Positions 1 to 7,386 are shown, counted from the stretch's first letter. The stretch: 16,030 nt of DNA from Alphaproteobacteria bacterium (GCA_011524805.1 WTJO01000188.1:1-16030), one strand, 5' to 3'. Numbers and translations: made by a program. The notes: generated from the letters alone by a model not told the origin.

Positions 1-102
1 ATCCGCGATAATGTGTTTTGCTGCAATAATGGCCTCATGAGGGATAGACTCAAAGCTTGTTGAGCATAGGAATTCAGAAAATTTTTGGGTGAGGTTTTGC
101 AT
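1..102 (-). CDS. MmgE/PrpD family protein, N-terminal fragment (cut by window edge)
   Basis: Reading the complement from an ATG at 102 gives 34 uninterrupted codons to the window edge. The protein begins MQNLTQKFSEFLCSTSFESI and continues with PHEAIIAAKHIIAD. This matches the usual start of MmgE/PrpD proteins, an N-terminal helix of the pattern 'LaeFv..l.fedIP.eVi..Ak..ilD'. Known members include 2-methylcitrate dehydratase (PrpD), cis-aconitate decarboxylase and several uncharacterised dehydratases or isomerases of polycarboxylates. No catalytic residues fall in the visible part, so the reaction cannot be stated. The gene is divergent from the ABC transporter operon across a 136-base gap, and upstream of its ATG there is only a weak purine-rich stretch. 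A PrpD-like enzyme fits the aconitase-like and methylisocitrate-lyase-like genes further right. The family call is fairly good for so short a piece, but it rests on one helix pattern. Confidence 0.68.
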   Translation of the reverse strand, partial: MQNLTQKFSEFLCSTSFESIPHEAIIAAKHIIAD

Positions 103-238
103 TTGATTTACCCTTTTCTGATAACGTTTTTCATCATGCAGAACAACATTAGCTTGTTAAATACTTCCGTTATAGCCTTTACTGTTCTTAGGGATGAGTT
201 AATGTAACAGTTAATCACACATCAAGAGGGAGAAAAAG
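103..238. promoter_or_regulatory. Divergent intergenic region, probable promoters for the ABC operon and the MmgE/PrpD gene
   Basis: This 136-base AT-rich gap lies between divergent start codons and should carry both promoters, but I cannot pick convincing -35/-10 pairs. Two small symmetric elements are visible. One is an inverted repeat, AACAA (142-146) and TTGTT (154-158) with a 7-base spacer. The other is a direct repeat of GTTAAT at 198-203 and 210-215. Either could bind a regulator, but both are short enough to occur by chance. Confidence 0.4.
224..232 (+). promoter_or_regulatory. Shine-Dalgarno site of the solute-binding protein gene
   Basis: AAGAGGGAG ends 6 bases before the ATG at 239. 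This purine-rich site fixes the start codon just upstream of the Tat signal peptide. It is one of the two best ribosome binding sites in the window, consistent with high expression of a binding protein. Confidence 0.7.
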
Positions 239-1462
239 ATGACGAAAAATATATTCAGAAAAAATACCACAAGACGGAAATTTTTAGGTGGCACAGCTGC
301 AACGGTAGCTTTAACGTCAGGTCTATCTACACCATGGATTGCTCAGGCTGCAGGCAACGTTAAAATTGGTCTGATACACCCTGCAACCGGGTGGGCAGCA
401 TACCCAGCTGCTCAATTACGTTACGGCGCACAGATGGCCATCGCTGATATTAATGCAGCTGGCGGTATTAAATCGATGGGAGGAGCCAAGCTTGAAGCGC
501 TGTTGGGTGATTCTCAAACAAAGCCTGAAATTGGTGCTGCTGAAGTTGAAAAAATGAACGAAGCAGGTGTGCACGCGCTTCAGGGCTGTTATCAGTCCGC
601 AGTTGGTCTCGCAGCATCCGCGGCGGCAGCCAAATATAATATCCCATTCTCGGTTGATGTAGGTGTGTCAGACAAGCTGGTTCAGCGTGGACTAGGCAAT
701 GTGTTCCGTATGGCTGATGGATATGGTCGCATCGCGAAAGATGCTGCAACAAATCTTGGCGAAATCAACAAATTGGCAGGCAATCCCGCCAAATCTATCG
801 TGATTGTCCATGAAGAATCCGAATTCGGTACAGGGACAGCCAAGTTAATGACAAATGCATTAAAAGAACATGGCCTTGAGGTGATTGATACAATCAAGCA
901 CGCAAACCCGACCCGTAACTTTGACAATATTGCGTTGCGGATTAAATCTGCCAAGCCGGATATTGTGATGCCAATTAACTATCCTGGCGAATATGTTCTA
1001 CTGGCGAAGACGTTGCGTCAGCAGCGTGTTGATTTTATGGCCAGCTATTCTGTGCTCGGCGGTGGCTTTAACTTCAAGTTTGTAGATGATTTGCCAGAAA
1101 TTGCCGAAAACATGATTGACGTGAATCACTGGTACAACCCAAATTCTGAATCAGGTAAGGCAATGCGTGCACGCACCGAAGCGGATGGTAAATATTTCAC
1201 GTTCGAAGTGTATTGTGCCTATATGTCAATCCTATTCCTTGCTGATGGTTTCGAACGCGCTGGCACGACAGATAAAGATGCTGTAAATGCAGCGCTTGCG
1301 GCTTCTACAATCGATGTAGATTTCATGCCATATGGAAAGACGAAAATGGTCAATGGTCAGAATATGGGGTCACGTGCTGTAGCTATTCAGGCACAAAAAG
1401 GTGATGTGCAAATTATTGCGCCATCTGCCTATGCCTCTGCCAAGGCTGTGTTCCCTCGTTAA
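239..1462 (+). CDS. ABC transporter substrate-binding protein, HAAT/Leu-Ile-Val family, Tat-exported
   Basis: This 407-residue periplasmic type-1 binding protein (Peripla_BP_6-like) captures the substrate for the transporter encoded just downstream. Residues 11-17 read TRRKFLG, a twin-arginine motif, followed by a hydrophobic stretch (19-31) and a likely AQA|A or AQAA|G cleavage site near 37-38, so export by the Tat pathway is expected. The mature protein opens with VKIGLIHPATGWAAY, the usual first strand and ligand-contact loop of this family, and later shows VHEESEFGTG and IKSAKPDIV, typical of the second domain. The length matches the family (about 370-420). The family binds branched-chain amino acids, amides, urea, aromatic acids and other compounds. 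The substrate cannot be read from sequence, and the neighbouring catabolic genes suggest it is not simply leucine. Confidence 0.93.
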   Translation: MTKNIFRKNTTRRKFLGGTAATVALTSGLSTPWIAQAAGNVKIGLIHPATGWAAYPAAQLRYGAQMAIADINAAGGIKSMGGAKLEALLGDSQTKPEIGAAEVEKMNEAGVHALQGCYQSAVGLAASAAAAKYNIPFSVDVGVSDKLVQRGLGNVFRMADGYGRIAKDAATNLGEINKLAGNPAKSIVIVHEESEFGTGTAKLMTNALKEHGLEVIDTIKHANPTRNFDNIALRIKSAKPDIVMPINYPGEYVLLAKTLRQQRVDFMASYSVLGGGFNFKFVDDLPEIAENMIDVNHWYNPNSESGKAMRARTEADGKYFTFEVYCAYMSILFLADGFERAGTTDKDAVNAALAASTIDVDFMPYGKTKMVNGQNMGSRAVAIQAQKGDVQIIAPSAYASAKAVFPR

Positions 1463-1481
1463 TCGGGCTATTAATCTTTTG

Positions 1482-1516
1482 GGCAGGCACAGAATTTTCA
1501 GGTGCCTGCCGCTTTT
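1482..1516 (+). terminator. Hairpin with T-run between binding-protein and permease genes (partial terminator/attenuator)
   Basis: GGCAGGCAC at 1482-1490 pairs perfectly with GTGCCTGCC at 1502-1510: a 9-bp GC-rich stem with an 11-base loop, followed by GC and five T's (1513-1517). It sits 19 bases after the stop of the binding-protein gene and 24 bases before the probable permease start. This form and position suit an intrinsic terminator that leaks, or a 3' stabilising stem, so that binding protein is made in excess over membrane components. The T-run is short, so partial rather than full termination is likely. Confidence 0.7.
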
Positions 1517-1534
1517 TGTAAAACGATATATTTT

Positions 1535-2413
1535 ATGCTTTCAATTTCGCTTACCATGTTGCCTGCGGCTATCATCAACGGGTTGATGTATGGCGCTATC
1601 TATGCGCTTGTTGCGTTAGGCCTTACATTGATTTACGGGGTGCTTCATATCATTAACTTTGCGCATGGAGCGATGCTAATGCTGGCATTATATGCGGCTT
1701 TTTTCCTGTTCCAGCTCGGCCAGATAGACCCCTACATGTCAATCTTCATTGTTACACCAGTTGCCTTTGTATTTGGCTATCTGATTTATCGCTACGGCAT
1801 TGGGGTACTTTCAAAAGGCAAAGATCAAAATATCCTGCTTATTACTTTGGGGCTGTCCATCATTATAGAAAATAGCGCCCTGTTTTTCTTCAGCGGTGAC
1901 CAGCAGACAGTCAGCCTGTCCTACGGATTTGAAGCCTTTGATCTGGGCTTTATGTATCTTTCTTATCCAAAGGTAATTTCGTTTTTTGCAGCACTGTTGA
2001 TTTGCGCCTTGCTCTGGGCTTTGATGAGCCTTACTGATTTGGGCCGAGCTATTCGGGCAGTGGCCAAAGAACGGCAGGGCGCGCGTCTTGTAGGCATAAA
2101 TGTTGAACATATTTTTGCGGTGACATTTGGTCTCGGGATTGCTTGCCTTGGTGCGGCTGGATGTATGATGTTGCCTATTTTCTATGTTGATCCCTATACA
2201 GGCAATATTTTTGTGCTAGTGGCCTTTACCATTGTTGTGCTTGGCGGAATGGGTAGTGTTCTTGGCGCGCTACTTGGCGGCTTTATCATAGGCATCACTG
2301 AATCTGTAGGTGGATTGTTGCTTGGCGAAAGTCTGGGGCAGATAGGTATATCTCTTATTTTCATTCTAATATTGATTTTCAAACCTACAGGCCTGTTTGG
2401 AAGCAAGGTGTGA
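1535..2413 (+). CDS. livH: HAAT-family ABC transporter permease, LivH type
   Basis: This 292-residue inner-membrane permease forms the translocation pore together with the LivM-type protein. The N-terminal block (INGLMYGAIYALVALGLTLI, then YGVLHIINFAHGAM) is diagnostic of LivH. Several long hydrophobic segments follow, and near the C terminus the VVLGGMGSVLGALLGGFIIG block is the conserved cytoplasmic-loop/ATPase-coupling region. I chose the ATG at 1535. The frame stays open to a GTG at 1502, but that start would lie inside the terminator-like hairpin and add 11 residues not typical of LivH. An ATG at 1556 is a further alternative, and none has a clear Shine-Dalgarno. The stop overlaps the start of the next permease gene. 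Confidence 0.93.
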   Translation: MLSISLTMLPAAIINGLMYGAIYALVALGLTLIYGVLHIINFAHGAMLMLALYAAFFLFQLGQIDPYMSIFIVTPVAFVFGYLIYRYGIGVLSKGKDQNILLITLGLSIIIENSALFFFSGDQQTVSLSYGFEAFDLGFMYLSYPKVISFFAALLICALLWALMSLTDLGRAIRAVAKERQGARLVGINVEHIFAVTFGLGIACLGAAGCMMLPIFYVDPYTGNIFVLVAFTIVVLGGMGSVLGALLGGFIIGITESVGGLLLGESLGQIGISLIFILILIFKPTGLFGSKV

Positions 2414-3411
2414 TGATGGAGATAAATAGACATATCATACTGCTTCTAGTTTCGGCTGCGGTTATGCTTGCAGCACCGTTTTTTATCACCAGCAAATTTT
2501 ATATTGATGTGCTGACCCTGATATTTTTTACGGCCTATATCGGACAGTCATGGAATATTCTTGGCGGATATGCCGGACAGTTTTCATTTGGTGGGGTAAT
2601 GTTTTTTGGCACGGGCGCCTATACTTCGTCCATCCTGCTGACCACCTTCGGGATACCGCCCATCATCGGTATTGTGTTTGCTATCATAGCAGGCGCACTG
2701 CTTGGATTTATAGTCGGGTTTATGTCTTTCCGCTCCGGACTGAAAGGCTCGTACTTTGCTCTGATTACGCTGGCATTCGCGGAATTATTGCGGGTGCTTG
2801 CCAATTCAGTTGAATTTACGGGCGGCGGGGTAGGGCTATTTTTGACCTATGCGCCCGGGCTTAAAGATTTGCAATTCAAAACCCCAACTGGCTTTTACTA
2901 TTTTGCGCTGTTACTGATGCTGATTTCGATTGTGATAGCCCTGTGGCTTGAACGCTCGCGCTTTGGTGCCCAGCTTGTAGCCATCAGAGAAAATGAAGAA
3001 GCCGCAGAAGCACTGGGTATCAACACATTAAAATGTAAAATCTATGCGATTATGATTATGGGCGCCATGGGCGGGGCAGCAGGTACCTTTTATGCGCAAA
3101 AATATTTATATCTTGATCCGCCTATTGCCTATTCGATCCATCTGTCAGTTGAAATGCTGTTAGTTACAATCGTAGGCGGAATGGGCACAGTATTCGGACC
3201 ATTGATCGGGGCCTTTGTGCTTCATATTGTCAATGAAATTGCACGCCATTTTATTGATACGCCGGGGCTAAGCCTGATTGTTTATGGCGTTATTCTGATT
3301 GTCATCATCAGCTACCTGCCGAACGGGCTTATTGGGCTGTTCAGAAAGCGGATGAAAAAGTCTAAACCAACCGCGCTAGACAGGCTTATATCGGGAGATA
3401 AAGATGCTTGA
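2413..3411 (+). CDS. livM: HAAT-family ABC transporter permease, LivM type
   Basis: This second permease of the transporter has about 332 residues and multiple membrane spans. It carries the LivM hallmarks: YIGQSWNILGGYAGQFSFGG near residue 45, AIRENEEAAEALGINTLKCK (the coupling region) near 195-215, and VGGMGTVFGPLIGAFVL in the C-terminal third. A short, basic C-terminal tail (RKRMKKSK) is cytoplasmic. The gene overlaps livH: tandem ATGs lie at 2413 and 2416, the first sharing its A with the livH stop, and AAGG at 2405-2408 gives the ribosome site. A GTG at 2410 is also in frame. The overlaps with both neighbours point to translational coupling. Confidence 0.93.
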   Translation: MMEINRHIILLLVSAAVMLAAPFFITSKFYIDVLTLIFFTAYIGQSWNILGGYAGQFSFGGVMFFGTGAYTSSILLTTFGIPPIIGIVFAIIAGALLGFIVGFMSFRSGLKGSYFALITLAFAELLRVLANSVEFTGGGVGLFLTYAPGLKDLQFKTPTGFYYFALLLMLISIVIALWLERSRFGAQLVAIRENEEAAEALGINTLKCKIYAIMIMGAMGGAAGTFYAQKYLYLDPPIAYSIHLSVEMLLVTIVGGMGTVFGPLIGAFVLHIVNEIARHFIDTPGLSLIVYGVILIVIISYLPNGLIGLFRKRMKKSKPTALDRLISGDKDA

Positions 3412-4135
3412 GGTAAGGGGGGTCACAAAGCGGTTTGGTGGTCTTACGGCGGTATCATCAGTTGATCTTGCAGTCGCGGAAGGCGAGATTGTATCTCTGA
3501 TAGGGCCTAACGGGGCAGGCAAAACAACCTTATTTGCGATGATAGCCGGATTTCTGAAACTGAATGAGGGCGATATATTTCTGAATGGTAATTCAATCGC
3601 TGGCATGAAGCCGCATCAGATTTGTAAATTTGGGATGGTGCGCACCTTTCAGATCACCCAGCCTTTTGCCGGACTGACTACCTTGCAAAATATCATGGTT
3701 GGTGCCTATGCCCACACCAATGACCGCATGCAGGCTCAGCAAAAAGCAGAACAGGTAGCTGACATTATAGGCATGACGTCTTTGCTTGGTCTGGGGGCTG
3801 ACAGCCTGACTGTGGCTGGCAGGAAAAGGCTAGAATTGGCGCGTGCGTTGGCAACCAACCCCAAATTGCTGCTTCTTGACGAGGTTATGGCAGGTCTTAA
3901 TCCGACCGAAATAGACGAAATTGTTGCTGTCATTAAGGGGATCAGAGATACTGGAGTGACAATTTTTCTAATCGAACATGTGATGAAAGCTGTGATGAAT
4001 CTGTCTGACCGCAGCTATGTGCTGAATGATGGCAAGCTGATAGCCACAGGCACGCCAGCAGAGATTGCTGCAAACCCAGTTGTGATTGAGGCATATCTTG
4101 GCCATGGTGCCGCAAGTGAGATGGCAGGTGAATGA
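3404..4135 (+). CDS. livG: HAAT-family ABC transporter ATP-binding protein, LivG type
   Basis: This cytoplasmic ATPase subunit of 243 residues powers import with LivF. Walker A is GPNGAGKT (34-41), Walker B is LLLLDE (155-160), and the switch histidine is H192. The ABC signature region reads LTVAGRKRLELARALA (135-150). It departs from the classic LSGGQ, which is usual for LivG-type proteins, where this block is variable. The segment RTFQITQPFAGLTTLQNIMVG (80-100, last residue approximate) is the Q-loop region typical of LivG, and the length is normal. The ATG overlaps the end of livM by 8 bases and has GGAG just upstream. The stop overlaps the livF start (ATGA). This gene appears intact, unlike its partner livF. 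Confidence 0.94.
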   Translation: MLEVRGVTKRFGGLTAVSSVDLAVAEGEIVSLIGPNGAGKTTLFAMIAGFLKLNEGDIFLNGNSIAGMKPHQICKFGMVRTFQITQPFAGLTTLQNIMVGAYAHTNDRMQAQQKAEQVADIIGMTSLLGLGADSLTVAGRKRLELARALATNPKLLLLDEVMAGLNPTEIDEIVAVIKGIRDTGVTIFLIEHVMKAVMNLSDRSYVLNDGKLIATGTPAEIAANPVVIEAYLGHGAASEMAGE

Positions 4136-4841
4136 TGAGTCTGGTATCGATAAAAAATCTGTCAGCAGGATATGGCTTTGTTGAAGTTTTGCGTGATGTT
4201 TCAATCGAGATAGAGGCCAGAGAAATCGTGGCTGTGCTTGGCAGTAATGGTGTGGGGAAAACAACCCTTAATAATGCCCTTTCCGGTCTTATTGCTCCCA
4301 AAACAGGCGAAATTATATTTGATGGCATCTGGTCTCTGGCAAATCTCCCTCCGAGATTGTGGAGATGGGGCTTATTCATGTGCCGGAAGGGCGCAAGCTA
4401 TTTCCTAATCTGACGGTAAAGGATAATCTTGAGCTTGGCTCATATCGCCGTGGCAAATCAGAACGGCAGAAAAATCTAGATGAAGTGCTGGCCATTTTCC
4501 CCAAACTGGCAGAACGGATAGGCCAGCAGGCAGGTACTCTGTCAGGCGGCGAGCAGCAGATGGTGGCGATTGGCAGAGGGTTGATGGGCAACCCCAAATT
4601 GCTGATTCTGGATGAACCTTCACTTGGGCTGTCGCCCTTGCTGGTGGAACAGATGTTTGAGTTGATAAAGCGCATCAACCAGCAGGGAATCACCATCTTG
4701 CTGGTAGAACAGAATGTTATGCAGTCTCTGAATATTGCCAGCAGAGCCTATGTAATCGAAGAAGGCACCATTGCAATTTCAGGTGAAGCAAAAGCATTGC
4801 GCGATAATGCCGAGCTGAAAAAATCCTATCTGGGGCTATAA
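4132..4841 (+). pseudogene. livF: HAAT-family ABC transporter ATP-binding protein, LivF type, frameshifted
   Basis: The region encodes a whole LivF-like ATPase, but in two frames. The first frame (from the ATG at 4132) carries Walker A GSNGVGKT (residues 37-44) and reaches EIIFDGI, then goes out of register and ends at 4413. The second frame resumes with SGKSPSEIVEMGLIHVPEGR (from about 4335), then LSGGEQQ and LLILDEP, and ends normally at 4841. Between the last codon that fits (ATC, 4327-4329) and TCT at 4335-4337 one base is missing relative to a full reading frame. Restoring it would give about 236 residues, the normal LivF length. The site lies in TCTGG-TC-TCTGG, a short near-repeat that could promote slippage, and is not a homopolymer. 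Either fragment alone lacks an essential ATPase motif. A sequencing or assembly error, a recent mutation and recoding are all possible; the intact operon around it favours error or recent change. Confidence 0.88.
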
Positions 4842-4871
4842 CATCCGGGTCTGTAAAACTGTGCAAGGCTG

Positions 4872-5597
4872 TCACTGTGCGGTAAATCCGCCATCTGCGA
4901 TAATCACCTGTCCTGTGATAAAAGAAGCCGCATCAGACACCAGAAATGCAGCTACTCTGGCTATTTCTTCAGCTTCGCCAAACCGTCCAAGCGGTATTTT
5001 AGTTACCAGCTCGTCATATCGTTCCGGGGTAGCGCGGGTATTGGCTGTCATTGGCGTGGCTATTGGCCCCGGTGCGATGGCATTGACCCTGATATTGCGG
5101 TCTGCCATCTCAAGCGCCAGCGAACGTGTCAGGCCATTCAGACCGGCTTTTGATGCGGCATAGGCGGCCGCATTTTTATGGCCAACCACCCCAATCTGGC
5201 TTGAGATGAACACCATGGCGCCGCCATCACATAAGTAGTCTGTGGCCGCTTTTGCCAGCTCAAAATTGGCGCCAAGATTCAAATCTATAATATGATGCCA
5301 GTCTTTTGATGAAGTCTGGGCAACTGTTTTAAGTTCGATTATGCCTGCACAGCCGATTATGCCATCCAATGCGTGTCTGTCTGCGGCAGCACGGATAGTC
5401 TGGGTCAGCCTGTCTGTATCTGTTATATCCAGCAGATAGCAAGTTTGTGTGAATGCCGATACAGCCGCCTGCTGGTCTTCGCTAAACACTGTGCCGGTAA
5501 CATATGCGCCATTGCTGGCAAGAAGCTGGCCGGTAGCAAACCCGATACCACTGCCAAGCCCTGTGATAAAGAATGTCTTATTGACAAGTGAAATCAT
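4872..5597 (-). CDS. SDR-family NAD(P)-dependent oxidoreductase
   Basis: This 241-residue classical short-chain dehydrogenase/reductase has the cofactor glycine motif TGLGSGIG (12-19), GCAG in place of NNAG (82-85), Asn107, Ser132/133, and the catalytic Tyr146 and Lys150 in YAASK. The C-terminal block LVSDAASFITGQVIIADGG is canonical. It should oxidise or reduce an alcohol/ketone of a small metabolite with NAD(H) or NADP(H). The substrate cannot be inferred. The gene is convergent with livF (30-base gap) and divergent from the racemase-fold gene (50-base gap). An AGGA lies upstream of the ATG at 5597. Glycine-rich and FabG-like features are generic, so only the family is secure. In this cluster it may act on a hydroxy acid. 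Confidence 0.93.
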   Translation of the reverse strand: MISLVNKTFFITGLGSGIGFATGQLLASNGAYVTGTVFSEDQQAAVSAFTQTCYLLDITDTDRLTQTIRAAADRHALDGIIGCAGIIELKTVAQTSSKDWHHIIDLNLGANFELAKAATDYLCDGGAMVFISSQIGVVGHKNAAAYAASKAGLNGLTRSLALEMADRNIRVNAIAPGPIATPMTANTRATPERYDELVTKIPLGRFGEAEEIARVAAFLVSDAASFITGQVIIADGGFTAQ

Positions 5598-5647
5598 TCA
5601 TGTCGTCCTAAGTCTCTAATGTTAATGTTGCATAGCAAGAGGGAATT
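5598..5647. promoter_or_regulatory. 50-base divergent spacer between SDR and racemase-fold genes
   Basis: Both flanking genes start here in opposite directions, so the two promoters would have to overlap within or extend into the coding regions. The rightward gene has AAGAGGGA about 5 bases before its ATG at 5648. I see no convincing -35/-10 pair in either direction. Confidence 0.35.
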
Positions 5648-6412
5648 ATGAAGCAGATTTTAGTGATAGTGCCATTTCCCATGTCTAATGAAAATCTGGC
5701 AGCACGGCGCGCACAGCTAGATGCTGTAGAGCTGTCAGATGCGCTGGAATTTACTTTCAGGCCAGTCAGGGCGGCGCCGCGTAATTACATATCCCCGGTA
5801 GATATGATGCTGGCAGATATATCCATTTTTGAAGCAGGTATGAAGGCCGAACAGGAAGGCTTTGATGCTGTATGCATTGATACGATGAGCGATTCAGGCG
5901 TGGCCGCATTGCGTTCTGTGCTGTCTATTCCTGTCATAGGGCCCGGGCGTACTTCCATGCTGGCTGCCCTGTCGCTTGGCACAAAATTTTCAGTTGTGAC
6001 AATGTGGCAGAAATGGCGCCATCTATATGACAAGACCATATCTGATCTTGGTATTGAGCATGCGCTGGCATCTGTGCGCTCGATTGATGTTGCGCCAGAT
6101 AATCAAGCACTGCTCAGCGGCAAGGAAGAGGCGTTATTTCCGCTTCTTGAGGCTGCTGCACGGGCGGCAGTTGTTGAAGATGGCGCACAGGTGATTGTGC
6201 TGGGGTCTACCACCATGCATCAGTCACATGCCTATTTGTCGAATGCGCTGGATGTGCCAGTGATAAATCCGGGGCCTTTAAGCTATAAAATGGCAGAAAT
6301 GATGCTGTCTTCCGGCCTATCCCATAGCCGCAAGGCCTATCCCATATCACCTGTGCCAAGAGACGAGATGATACATGCAATGATGGAGGCGGCTTCTGGA
6401 TGTAAGCATTAG
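5648..6412 (+). CDS. Asp/Glu/hydantoin racemase-fold protein lacking both usual catalytic cysteines
   Basis: The 254-residue protein has the two-half arrangement of the Asp/Glu racemase superfamily, which includes hydantoin and allantoin racemases and maleate cis-trans isomerase. The first half shows GFDAVCIDTMSDSG (71-84), where hydantoin racemases usually have an 'ACFSDPG'-like block. The second half shows AQVIVLGSTTMHQ (180-192), where they have 'LGCAGM'. The aligned catalytic positions are Thr79 and Ser187 instead of two cysteines. PVIGPG (95-100) and PVINPGPL (204-211) are the expected loops. Cys76 sits three residues before the usual position. The fold call is good, but the reaction is unknown: it may not be a two-base cysteine racemase. 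It follows a clear Shine-Dalgarno. Proximity to hyuAB makes a role on a cyclic amide or a maleate-like acid plausible. Confidence 0.8.
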   Translation: MKQILVIVPFPMSNENLAARRAQLDAVELSDALEFTFRPVRAAPRNYISPVDMMLADISIFEAGMKAEQEGFDAVCIDTMSDSGVAALRSVLSIPVIGPGRTSMLAALSLGTKFSVVTMWQKWRHLYDKTISDLGIEHALASVRSIDVAPDNQALLSGKEEALFPLLEAAARAAVVEDGAQVIVLGSTTMHQSHAYLSNALDVPVINPGPLSYKMAEMMLSSGLSHSRKAYPISPVPRDEMIHAMMEAASGCKH

Positions 6413-6431
6413 ACGCCAAAGATCTGTTACG

Positions 6432-6818
6432 CTAATTTTGTGAATCAAGTGTATTTTCACCTGCCATATATACTCTAACAGTTGAAAATTTTTCGTCGCC
6501 GAGCGTGAAAAAATTACAGTTTGACTTATAGACCAGACTGCCATCGTGAAGTTTGTTCGTGACCCGGAACCGCACGGCAACACCGGTGCCTGATATATCT
6601 GTTATAAAGTGAAATTTATCATGGCGCACCCATTGATGATGTGACCATAGCCTGTCAAACATACCGGCTATGGCATCATGCCCTGTCAGTTCAACCCCGT
6701 GAGTTTCTACACGGAAGGTGCAGTCGCTGGTCAATGTATCAAAAATCAGCCCGATATGCTGCTCATCAACACCTCTGAAATAGGTCAGCACCATCTGCTG
6801 AATGTTCTGTACTCTCAT
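6432..6818 (-). CDS. SnoaL-like / NTF2-fold protein
   Basis: This small protein of 128 residues appears to be a single SnoaL-like (NTF2-fold) domain: an N-terminal helical region (IQQMVLTYFRGVDEQHIGLI), then LTSDCTFRVETHGVELTGHD, then a run of beta strands. The fold hosts isomerases, dehydratases, hydroxylase-like and ligand-binding proteins, so no reaction can be assigned. I chose the ATG at 6818, which makes 39 fewer residues than the longest open frame. It starts one base after the TAA stop of the upstream gene, and the longer version would run far into that gene. This tight spacing implies co-transcription and translational coupling with the tautomerase-SnoaL fusion. The gene is convergent with the racemase-fold gene, 19 bases away. 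Confidence 0.75.
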   Translation of the reverse strand: MRVQNIQQMVLTYFRGVDEQHIGLIFDTLTSDCTFRVETHGVELTGHDAIAGMFDRLWSHHQWVRHDKFHFITDISGTGVAVRFRVTNKLHDGSLVYKSNCNFFTLGDEKFSTVRVYMAGENTLDSQN

Positions 6819-6819
6819 A

Positions 6820-7386
6820 TTATTCAGCCCCGCTAGAGATTTCTGCCAGGTCGTTCCAGACATTCTGGGATGTAATTTTGCCATTCTCAAGGGTGAATCT
6901 GTCGATAAACCGGATGTTTTCAAATGCGGTGCCATCTGGCCAGATGCCGCTTAATGTGCCAAAACAGCTTACCCGTGCTTCGTTGCCCTGAAATGATGTA
7001 TCAAACCCGTCATAGGTTTTGTGAACAGACTGGTAACGCGTTTTTGCCCACGATACCAGCTGATCGAGTGTCTGAAACCGGTTATTGCCCGGAAACACCA
7101 TCTCAAATCCCTCTGCAAGAAATTCGGAGGCGCGGCTAAGCGCTCGTTGTTCCATAGCATCAAGAAACTGTCTGATAATCGCCTCCGGCTGTTCGGGCGC
7201 TTTAGCAGGATTTCTTTTTATTCGGCCGCGCATATAGTTTTCTGAGGCAACTTCCTTGATGGTAACAATAACCAGATCTGGATGTGCGCCTATTGTTGCG
7301 CATGCTGCATCAGTTAGTCGCTCTGCCAGCATCTGGCGTGTGTGTGCCTCATATCCTGATATCAGGGTGCATTCTATCATTGGCAT
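6820..7386 (-). CDS. Tautomerase (4-OT-like) fused to SnoaL-like domain
   Basis: This 188-residue two-domain protein starts MPMIECTLISGY and continues to about residue 58 as a 4-oxalocrotonate-tautomerase-like domain. The start at 7386 keeps a proline immediately after Met, the catalytic N-terminal base of this superfamily, and has GGAGGA 8 bases upstream. The next Met (residue 3) would remove that proline. Counting from Pro1, positions 11 and 39, arginines in classic 4-OT, are Tyr and Ile, so the substrate is probably not 2-hydroxymuconate. After a basic/proline linker (54-66), residues 68-183 are SnoaL-like, ending with GIWPDGTAFENIRFIDRF and ENGKITSQNVW, typical of that fold. It probably isomerises an enol/keto or unsaturated acid; the second domain's role is unknown. 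Confidence 0.82.
   Translation of the reverse strand: MPMIECTLISGYEAHTRQMLAERLTDAACATIGAHPDLVIVTIKEVASENYMRGRIKRNPAKAPEQPEAIIRQFLDAMEQRALSRASEFLAEGFEMVFPGNNRFQTLDQLVSWAKTRYQSVHKTYDGFDTSFQGNEARVSCFGTLSGIWPDGTAFENIRFIDRFTLENGKITSQNVWNDLAEISSGAE

Noticed and set aside
4327..4345. Programmed ribosomal frameshifting in livF
   Set aside because: No slippery heptamer (X XXY YYZ type) or obvious downstream pseudoknot is visible at the shift. A base deletion or sequence error is simpler, though conservation in relatives could reopen it.
3942..4379. Minus-strand open frame over the livG/livF junction
   Set aside because: It is antisense to two ABC ATPase genes with clear Walker motifs, and its translation shows no family pattern.
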